This document shows positions 8,099 through 14,038 of a stretch of DNA of 15,773 nt, in pieces. Source of the DNA: Oscillospiraceae bacterium (GTDB lineage: Bacteria; Bacillota; Clostridia; Oscillospirales; Ruminococcaceae); assembly GCA_019413245.1 (NCBI GenBank), contig DXNX01000051.1:1-15773 (forward strand). The letters run 5' to 3'. The stretch's first letter is position 1. The number at the start of each line of letters is the position of its first letter. The translations under genes were made by a program, and so were the position numbers. The notes below the pieces were generated by a model. It ran no database searches, was not told the DNA's origin, and saw only the letters and a list, made by a program, of their open reading frames with translations.

Positions 8099-8943
8099 GA
8101 GCGCTCCCCAAGACTTTTACACAGCTTTTTTGCATCCCGCAGACCTTTGCGCATGGCGCGGATCTTTTCGCCCTTCTGCCGCTCAAACAGCAGAACCGTC
8201 AGGAAGCGTCTGTACACAACAAAATACCCGCGCACCGGGTCCAGCCGGTGCTTGTGAATCAGGTATACATCATTTCTGGTAATGTAATACTTGCGCATGG
8301 GCGAATGGTTGAAAACAGCCAGCCGTATTCCAAAAATCACATGTTCTTCGCAGTGGCCCAGCTCATGGAGAAGCAGGGTCCGATTGATGCGCAGGATGGT
8401 GTATCCCTTTTCGGCAACGGCATAGCAGAAATCGTCGTCCACACCGTCAATAAACAGTTTTTCGTCAAAGCCGCCGGTTTTCCGGTACGCCTCCATCCGC
8501 GTCAGTGACCCGGACGTGATGCACTTGCACACGGTCTCCGCCTCACACGCGGCAGCCTGCTCCGGCTCCTGGGAAAGATTGCGGTCCCGGATCAGGCAGG
8601 TCAGGATACCGACCTGCGGCTGTACCGGCCAGCTGCGGTAAACGGCCATCATATCCGGGTAAACCACCGAATCCTGGTCCAGTGTCAGGACCCACTGTGC
8701 CTGCCGGGTCTGTGCCCAGCCGAAAATCTGGTTGAGCGCCGCGGCAATGCCCCGGTTTTCCGGGTTGGCAAGGACCTCCACCCCGTCGAATTCCCGGCAA
8801 AGCGCCTGGATCTGTGCAAGATTTCCGGAGCCGTTGTCCACAACCACCAGACCATCCACCTGGGGACGGACCGCCGTCAGGTTCTCCCGCAGCCGCTCCA
8901 GATCGGGCTGGTAGGTAACAATCCCTGCATATATATCTTCCAT
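8095..8943 (-). CDS. GT2 glycosyltransferase, rhamnosyltransferase-like
   Basis: The 282-residue protein begins with IYAGIVTYQPDLERLRENL, has VVVDNGSGN (Asp36) and the catalytic-site motif LTLDQDS (Asp89, Asp91). It continues with GGFDEKLFIDGVDDDFCY. This combination is characteristic of the rhamnosyltransferase branch of family 2 found in O-antigen and Gram-positive rhamnan clusters. No dTDP-rhamnose genes are in the window, so a different deoxyhexose donor, perhaps the product of this operon, is possible. GAGGG lies about ten bases before the ATG. The end overlaps the next GT2 by four bases, which implies coupled synthesis of two successive transferases. The family is secure; donor specificity is a guess. 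Confidence 0.9.
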   Translation of the reverse strand: MEDIYAGIVTYQPDLERLRENLTAVRPQVDGLVVVDNGSGNLAQIQALCREFDGVEVLANPENRGIAAALNQIFGWAQTRQAQWVLTLDQDSVVYPDMMAVYRSWPVQPQVGILTCLIRDRNLSQEPEQAAACEAETVCKCITSGSLTRMEAYRKTGGFDEKLFIDGVDDDFCYAVAEKGYTILRINRTLLLHELGHCEEHVIFGIRLAVFNHSPMRKYYITRNDVYLIHKHRLDPVRGYFVVYRRFLTVLLFERQKGEKIRAMRKGLRDAKKLCKSLGERS

Positions 8944-8988
8944 TGCTCAATTTCCCTCGTTCCGGAATCTTTTTGGACACCGCGTTTT

Positions 8989-10224
8989 TCAGGTCTGTTT
9001 CCGCCCTGTGCGGCAAAGCCCGTAAGCCAGCATTGCAAGCTGGACCACTGTCTGTATTCCATAGGCAATGGCCAGCACATAGGCCGCCCCGGTAATGCCG
9101 AAGGCAAAGACCATACGGTCGGACAGGCCCAGAATCACCACCAGTACCACCGCTGCGGCCACCGCCACGGCCCTGTTGAAGCCGATGGCCACCAATGCAC
9201 TGTTGCCGCAGTAGGTCCAGCCGTTCAGGCCCGTGGCCAGGATCGCCCAATACAAAAGCGGATAATATTGCAGGATCTCCTCACCGAAAAGCAGCCGCAT
9301 GACCGGGCGTCCGGCCACCACTGCCGCCAGTTCTGCCAGCACGATCAGCGCAAACACCATCCCGTAGCTCTTGGCAGCGGCCGCCACCACACCTTTGCGG
9401 TCATGTACAGACCAGGCACGGGCCATCTGCGGCACAAGTGCAATGATGATGGCCGGCGCCAGGGTGGTGATCAGGACCGTCGGGGTAAAAATGCTGGAAA
9501 AATACCCCAGCTGTTCCGTACCGCTGATTTTCTGGATGGACAGGCGCGGCACCGCTGTTGTCACCACCGGCAGGATGCTGGACAGCATCAGGGCAAAGCA
9601 GCTGCGCAGCAGTCTGCCCACCGCCTGAAGGTCGGATCTGCGCCAGGGTGTCAGCTGCTCAAACCTGCGGAACTGCCGCCAGTCATATGCCAGGGTCAGT
9701 ACCAGGGTTGCCGCCACCATTGCCAGCAGAGCAGCCAAAAGGTTGTGGACTGCCATATAAGTTCCCACAAACAGCAGGAAGCACAGGCTTCCGCGCAGAA
9801 TGTTGGAATATCCGTTCATGTACAGCCGGTCATGCAGCTGCAGCGCTCCCAGCAGGGTATCGCTCATCACATTCACATCGCTGTACAGCAGGTACAGCAC
9901 AATGGCCCACCGCTCCACCGGTGTATACCCACCGGCTACAAACAGATACACCCCGCAGGCCAGCACCGATGCCGTGCCGGTAAAAACGCGGAGCAACAGA
10001 TACTGCCCCTGGGTATACTGCCCGTTAACGTCTGCCACCTGGTAATTCCGCAATCCATAGTTGGCAAAGAAGCTGAACACGTTGGACACCGTCATGGCCA
10101 GCGAAAAGATACCTGCATCCTCATACCCCGACATCCGCACGAGCAGGACCGAAATCAGCCATTGCCCGAACATCAGGACCACCGAACCGATAGAATTGAT
10201 GGCCGCCTGCTTTCTGTAATCCAT
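8989..10224 (-). CDS. Wzx-type oligosaccharide flippase (MOP superfamily)
   Basis: The 411-residue protein is hydrophobic throughout, with about twelve membrane segments. Its N-terminus (AAINSIGSVVLMFGQWL followed by GIFSLAMTVSNVFSFFANYG) is typical of polysaccharide exporters of the MOP superfamily, where an amphipathic start leads into the first helix pair. It would turn undecaprenyl-diphosphate-linked repeat units from the inner to the outer leaflet. AAAAGGA lies about seven bases before the ATG, 31 bases after rfbH. A flippase in the operon argues for a Wzx/Wzy-like route, not an ABC-exported polymer. No typical Wzy with a large periplasmic loop is recognisable in the window, though the large polytopic proteins could fill that role. 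Confidence 0.85.
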   Translation of the reverse strand: MDYRKQAAINSIGSVVLMFGQWLISVLLVRMSGYEDAGIFSLAMTVSNVFSFFANYGLRNYQVADVNGQYTQGQYLLLRVFTGTASVLACGVYLFVAGGYTPVERWAIVLYLLYSDVNVMSDTLLGALQLHDRLYMNGYSNILRGSLCFLLFVGTYMAVHNLLAALLAMVAATLVLTLAYDWRQFRRFEQLTPWRRSDLQAVGRLLRSCFALMLSSILPVVTTAVPRLSIQKISGTEQLGYFSSIFTPTVLITTLAPAIIIALVPQMARAWSVHDRKGVVAAAAKSYGMVFALIVLAELAAVVAGRPVMRLLFGEEILQYYPLLYWAILATGLNGWTYCGNSALVAIGFNRAVAVAAAVVLVVILGLSDRMVFAFGITGAAYVLAIAYGIQTVVQLAMLAYGLCRTGRKQT

Positions 10225-10255
10225 AGATAATCCTTTTACGCTTGGGTCTTGCGAA

Positions 10256-11602
10256 TCACGCCCGGGCTGCCTCCAGAATGACCTGGGCCATATAGTCGAT
10301 CATAGCGTCGGTCATGCCCGGGTACACGCCCACCCAGAAAGTGTTGTTCATGATGAAGTCGGTATTGGTCAGCTCGCCCACCACGCGGTAGGCATCGGTG
10401 CCGCGGATCTGGTCGAAGCAGGGGTGCTTGATCAGGTTGCCGCTGAACAGCAGGCGGGTCTGCACGTTTTTGGACTCGATATACCGGGTCATGGCGTTGC
10501 GGTCCAGGCCGCTTTCCGGCCGCACCGAGATCAGGAAGCCGAACCAGGAGGGACGGCTGTTTTCTGCCGGTTCCGGCAGGATCAGCTTGTCCGCGGCAGG
10601 TTCCAGCGCCGCGCGCAGGCGCTCCCAGTTGTGGCGGCGGCGTTCGATGAAGGTGGGGAACTTCTTCAGCTGCTCACAGCCGATGGCCGCCTGCATGTCG
10701 GTGACCTTGAGGTTATAGCCGAAATGGCTGTACACATACTTGTGGTCGTAACCGGCGGGCAGCTCGCCGTACTGGCCGTCAAAGCGATGGCCGCAGAAGT
10801 TGTCATGGCCGGAGGGGCACACACAGTCACGGCCCCAGTCACGGTAGCTCTTGATGAGGCGGTTCAGCAGCGGATTGTTGGTGTACACGCAGCCGCCCTC
10901 GCCCATGGTCATGTGGTGCGGCGGGTAGAAGCTGGAGGTGCCGATGTCGCCCCAGGTGCCGGTGAAGCGGGTCTCCCCGTTGATGGTGTACTGGGTGCCC
11001 AGGGCATCGCAGTTGTCCTCCACCAGCCAGAGGTTGTGCGCATCGCAGAAGGCCTTGACAGCAGACAGGTCAAAAGGATTGCCCAGGGTATGGGCGATCA
11101 TGACCGCCTTGGTCTTGGGAGACAGGGCCGCTTCCAGCTTGGTGACATCAATGTTGTACTGGGGCACGGTCACATCCACGAACACCGGCACAGCGCCGTA
11201 CTGCAGGGCCGGCGTGACGGTGGTGGGGAATCCGCAGGCCACCGTGATGATCTCGTCGCCCTTCTTGATCTGGCGGTCGCCCAGTTCGGGGGCCGTCAGG
11301 GCCATAAAGGCGATCAGGTTGGCGGAAGAACCGCTGTTGACCAGATTGGCAAAGCGCACCCCGATCCATTTGGCAAATTCGGCTTCAAATTCCTCCGCAA
11401 AGCGGCCGGTGGTCAGCCAGAAATCCAGCGTCGCATCGGTCAGGGCGCACATTTCCTTTTCATCGAAAACGCGGGACGCATAGGTGATGCGGTCACCAGG
11501 CTTGAAGTCTTCCTTTTTTTCCTTGAAATCATGGTAATACTGTGCCACAAGCGCCTTGATCTGCTCACGGGCTTCGGCTTCATTGGACCAGGTTTTCTGC
11601 AT
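10256..11602 (-). CDS. rfbH: CDP-4-keto-6-deoxyhexose 3-dehydrase, E1/RfbH family, PMP and [2Fe-2S] dependent
   Basis: The 448-residue protein matches the E1 (AscC/DdhC/RfbH) family end to end. The usual PLP-binding lysine of sugar aminotransferases is replaced by histidine in FYPPHHMTMGEGG (His229), the hallmark of this dehydrase. Cysteines at 198, 260, 262 and 270 match the iron-sulfur ligand pattern, here C-X61-C-X-C-X7-C. Motifs such as DWGRDCVCPSG and YNLKVTDMQAAIG are strongly conserved in the family. E1 uses pyridoxamine phosphate and a reductase (E3) to remove the C-3 hydroxyl, giving CDP-3,6-dideoxy-4-ketohexose. No E3 is in the window. The start at 11602 is fixed by AAGGAGG five bases upstream; an in-frame ATG at 11671 would overlap the preceding gene. 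This enzyme is the key diagnostic for 3,6-dideoxyhexose synthesis. Confidence 0.95.
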   Translation of the reverse strand: MQKTWSNEAEAREQIKALVAQYYHDFKEKKEDFKPGDRITYASRVFDEKEMCALTDATLDFWLTTGRFAEEFEAEFAKWIGVRFANLVNSGSSANLIAFMALTAPELGDRQIKKGDEIITVACGFPTTVTPALQYGAVPVFVDVTVPQYNIDVTKLEAALSPKTKAVMIAHTLGNPFDLSAVKAFCDAHNLWLVEDNCDALGTQYTINGETRFTGTWGDIGTSSFYPPHHMTMGEGGCVYTNNPLLNRLIKSYRDWGRDCVCPSGHDNFCGHRFDGQYGELPAGYDHKYVYSHFGYNLKVTDMQAAIGCEQLKKFPTFIERRRHNWERLRAALEPAADKLILPEPAENSRPSWFGFLISVRPESGLDRNAMTRYIESKNVQTRLLFSGNLIKHPCFDQIRGTDAYRVVGELTNTDFIMNNTFWVGVYPGMTDAMIDYMAQVILEAARA

Positions 11603-11607
11603 AGTGT

Positions 11608-11614
11608 CCTCCTT
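11608..11614 (-). promoter_or_regulatory. Strong ribosome binding site of rfbH
   Basis: AAGGAGG on the minus strand lies five bases before the ATG at 11602 and directly downstream of a stem-loop. It is the best Shine-Dalgarno match noticed in the operon, and it rules out the longer in-frame start at 11671. Confidence 0.8.
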
Positions 11615-11620
11615 CGGTTT

Positions 11621-11646
11621 GAACCTGCCCGGCAGGGGCAGGGTTC
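11621..11646 (-). promoter_or_regulatory. Intercistronic stem-loop upstream of rfbH
   Basis: The 46-base gap between the large membrane protein gene and rfbH holds an imperfect inverted repeat. On the plus strand GAACC-TGCCC pairs with GGGCA-GGTTC around a five-base loop, with one bulged G. No T-run follows on the minus strand; the next bases are AAACCGAAGGAGG. It is therefore more likely an mRNA-stabilising, processing or partial attenuation element than a terminator. Confidence 0.5.
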
Positions 11647-11648
11647 TT

Positions 11649-14018
11649 TCATTCAGCCGGTGCTCCGGCATAGGTCAGATAATACATGACAGTGGCATCG
11701 GATACAGGTTCATCCGTATGGCAGACCAGCTCCACCCGGTACAGTCCGTCTGCCGGGATCTCCGGCATTTCGGATGCAGGCACCGTCAGTTCCAGATGCT
11801 GGGGGTCTGCGGCGGCCTGAACAGGCAGCGTGCCGATGGAAACGCCATCCAGCAGCACCTCGATGGTGAATTGCTCCTGCCCGTTGCTGTTGAACACTTC
11901 CTGATCCGTATCCACCCGCAGCACAAAGCCCCGTTCATGGATGGCATCGGCCGCCAGCAGCATATCCGCATGGGATACGGTCTCGAATTCATAATGGTCG
12001 TCCCGGCGGTTGATACCGGTGGATTTTGTCTGAAAGGCGGGCAGCGAATTTTTGCCCAGGTCCGTCGTGTCAAACGCCGCAGGGATGTCCACATTGCGGG
12101 AGCAGTAATACAGCACCGGTTCACTTTCGGGGATGCCGAACTCCGGCACCAGATCATTGTTATCCTGAATGGCGCTCATCTGCCAGGGATGGATCAGCAC
12201 AGCGTTCTGGCTGTTGACATCCTCCAGAATGGCGATGGACGCCTCATCGTTCTGTTTTTCGGCTTCGCGGACATTATACTGCATGTCCGAAACATCCCGC
12301 TGATGATACCCGGGGTTCCATCCCAGCTGCGCATAAATTTCCTGGGTGAAATCCCCGAAAGCGTAGGTGTTGGGCGGCACTTTTGCTTCCACCTCAGCCG
12401 CCACGTCCAGCAGCGTCTGCATGGAGTAGGTGCCGGACTCGATCCGGCTGTTCAAGGTGGGCACGACCCCCACCACCGCCGATATTGCCAGTCCGCACAG
12501 GGCAAACACCATCAGCACCCCTGTTCCGGCACGGACGCCCTTCCACAGGCGATCTCCCGCCGTTTTTGCCACCGGCAGCGCATAAGCCGCCAGCAGTGCC
12601 ATACACAGGATCTGATACGGCTGGATACAGGAGGTACCCGCCACAGAACGGTTGAAATAATAATAGCTTTGCCCGATCCCCATCACGCCAAAAACCAGCA
12701 GATACAAACGGGTCTCGCGGTTTTCCTGTGCAGCGCAAGGCAGCCAGGCCGTAGTCGTCAGCCCCAGCAGGATACTGACCGCAAAAAGCAGGATGGGCAA
12801 CAGCCAGCCGATCCCCCCGCTGCTCAGCAGGTTTTCTTCCAGCATCTGGGTATACCCGCCGCTTCCCACCAGAGGGAAGAAGCAGGCGCGGAGGATGATG
12901 GTTCCCCCGCATGCCAGATTGTACAGGTTGATGATCACCACCATGCCCAATACGGAAGCGATCATTCCCGCAATCGTCCCTGCATAGATCCGGAACATGG
13001 CCGGAGCCCAGGGTTTCAGCGTCTGCCAGTACCAGCTCCAGACAAAGACCGTAAACGCCACAAGCGTCACAAGGCCGCTGTCCGTGTTCCAGACGATGGC
13101 CAGGCTGCACAGGGCATAGCCCCCGATCACCCGTCCCAGCGTAAAGCCGCCCTTCTGCAGGCAAAACACCGTAAACAGCAGCAGGGCCAAAGGCCACAGG
13201 TGGCGTATGGGAAACACCTGCAGATAGGCATTTTCGCTGTTGGCGCTCAGGCTGGCGCTGGCCAGTACCGCCAGCATCACCAGCGCTTTAGAGCGCACCG
13301 TCCTGAGCAGAAGCGCCGTGAGCATGGTCTGTACGGCCATGCCGCAAATCGTGATCATCAGCATAACCGTCTGCGGCTTATGGCCGAACAAATGAAGAAA
13401 CGGCCAGAAGAAGATGCCATAATGCCCATACACGCCGGTTGTGCGTATGGTATACGGTTCACTGAAAGCTGCATTATAAATGCTCTGGGTCACCGCCGTT
13501 ACATGAAGGATCTGGTGGCCACTGCCGTTGAGCAGGTTCGGTACATAGCAAAACGCCGCGTAGCTGGCCAGTGAAAACAGATAGACCCCCAAAACCGGCA
13601 TTTTTGCCCGCCAGTCATCCCGTTCCGGAACGCCTTGGTTCACCTGCGGCCAGCACACCAGCAGTCCGATGACCACTCCGGCCAGCATCAGCCAGCCGGG
13701 CATCTCCGCATAAACGCCTTCCGTCGGGAAGCGGGTACAAAACGCCGCTCCGCCGGCCAGGACCACCACGGCCCCTGCCAGAATCCCGACCCAGCGGTGC
13801 TTCCGGCTTTCTTTCAGGCTGTGGCCATGGATGCGAAGCAGAACCGCATACAGAAGAATCTGCAGCAGAAGCCCCGCCGCCACACAGATATAAACCCGGA
13901 CCAGCTGACTGCCGCCATCCGTTGCCGCAAACCCGTACAGACCCGCACACATGGCGGCAAGGGCCGCCACCGTGGCGATCAAGAAGCGGTTTGCACAGCT
14001 ATCCAAACTCGTTTTCAT
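11649..14018 (-). CDS. Large polytopic membrane protein with C-terminal extracytoplasmic domain, GT-C or polymerase candidate
   Basis: I do not recognise a named family. From the chosen start the protein has 789 residues. The N-terminus (MKTSLDSCANRF) is followed at once by a membrane helix, and there are roughly ten to thirteen hydrophobic segments up to about residue 515. The last about 270 residues are polar and end in what looks like a beta-rich domain. Segments such as GVYGHYGIFFWPFLHLFG, VWNTDSGLVTL and YYYFNRSVAGTS lie between helices. The layout fits a GT-C glycosyltransferase or polymerase facing outside. An in-frame ATG at 14069 would give 806 residues but would overlap the upstream gene. 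The ATG at 14018 lies 20 bases after that stop, with GGGAGGG upstream, though its spacing is rather long. It probably acts on the lipid-linked glycan. Confidence 0.7.
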   Translation of the reverse strand: MKTSLDSCANRFLIATVAALAAMCAGLYGFAATDGGSQLVRVYICVAAGLLLQILLYAVLLRIHGHSLKESRKHRWVGILAGAVVVLAGGAAFCTRFPTEGVYAEMPGWLMLAGVVIGLLVCWPQVNQGVPERDDWRAKMPVLGVYLFSLASYAAFCYVPNLLNGSGHQILHVTAVTQSIYNAAFSEPYTIRTTGVYGHYGIFFWPFLHLFGHKPQTVMLMITICGMAVQTMLTALLLRTVRSKALVMLAVLASASLSANSENAYLQVFPIRHLWPLALLLFTVFCLQKGGFTLGRVIGGYALCSLAIVWNTDSGLVTLVAFTVFVWSWYWQTLKPWAPAMFRIYAGTIAGMIASVLGMVVIINLYNLACGGTIILRACFFPLVGSGGYTQMLEENLLSSGGIGWLLPILLFAVSILLGLTTTAWLPCAAQENRETRLYLLVFGVMGIGQSYYYFNRSVAGTSCIQPYQILCMALLAAYALPVAKTAGDRLWKGVRAGTGVLMVFALCGLAISAVVGVVPTLNSRIESGTYSMQTLLDVAAEVEAKVPPNTYAFGDFTQEIYAQLGWNPGYHQRDVSDMQYNVREAEKQNDEASIAILEDVNSQNAVLIHPWQMSAIQDNNDLVPEFGIPESEPVLYYCSRNVDIPAAFDTTDLGKNSLPAFQTKSTGINRRDDHYEFETVSHADMLLAADAIHERGFVLRVDTDQEVFNSNGQEQFTIEVLLDGVSIGTLPVQAAADPQHLELTVPASEMPEIPADGLYRVELVCHTDEPVSDATVMYYLTYAGAPAE

Positions 14019-14038
14019 TTCCCTGATTGTTCCCTCCC

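Noticed and set aside
10256..11602. DegT/ArnB-type sugar aminotransferase
   Set aside because: The PLP lysine is replaced by histidine (FYPPHH) and the four iron-sulfur cysteines are present, which identifies the 3-dehydrase.
11621..11646. Rho-independent terminator inside the operon
   Set aside because: No T-run follows the stem on the minus strand, and the downstream gene has no visible promoter of its own in the short gap.
11603..11671. Longer N-terminus (23 extra residues) for RfbH
   Set aside because: The extension translates the intercistronic hairpin and ribosome binding site and overlaps the preceding gene. The ATG at 11602 has AAGGAGG five bases upstream.
11556..13574. A 672-codon open frame on the plus strand opposite the large membrane protein
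   Set aside because: Its composition is rich in His, Gln and Arg without domain structure. It crosses two real minus-strand genes and their gap, and is best explained as a codon-bias shadow.
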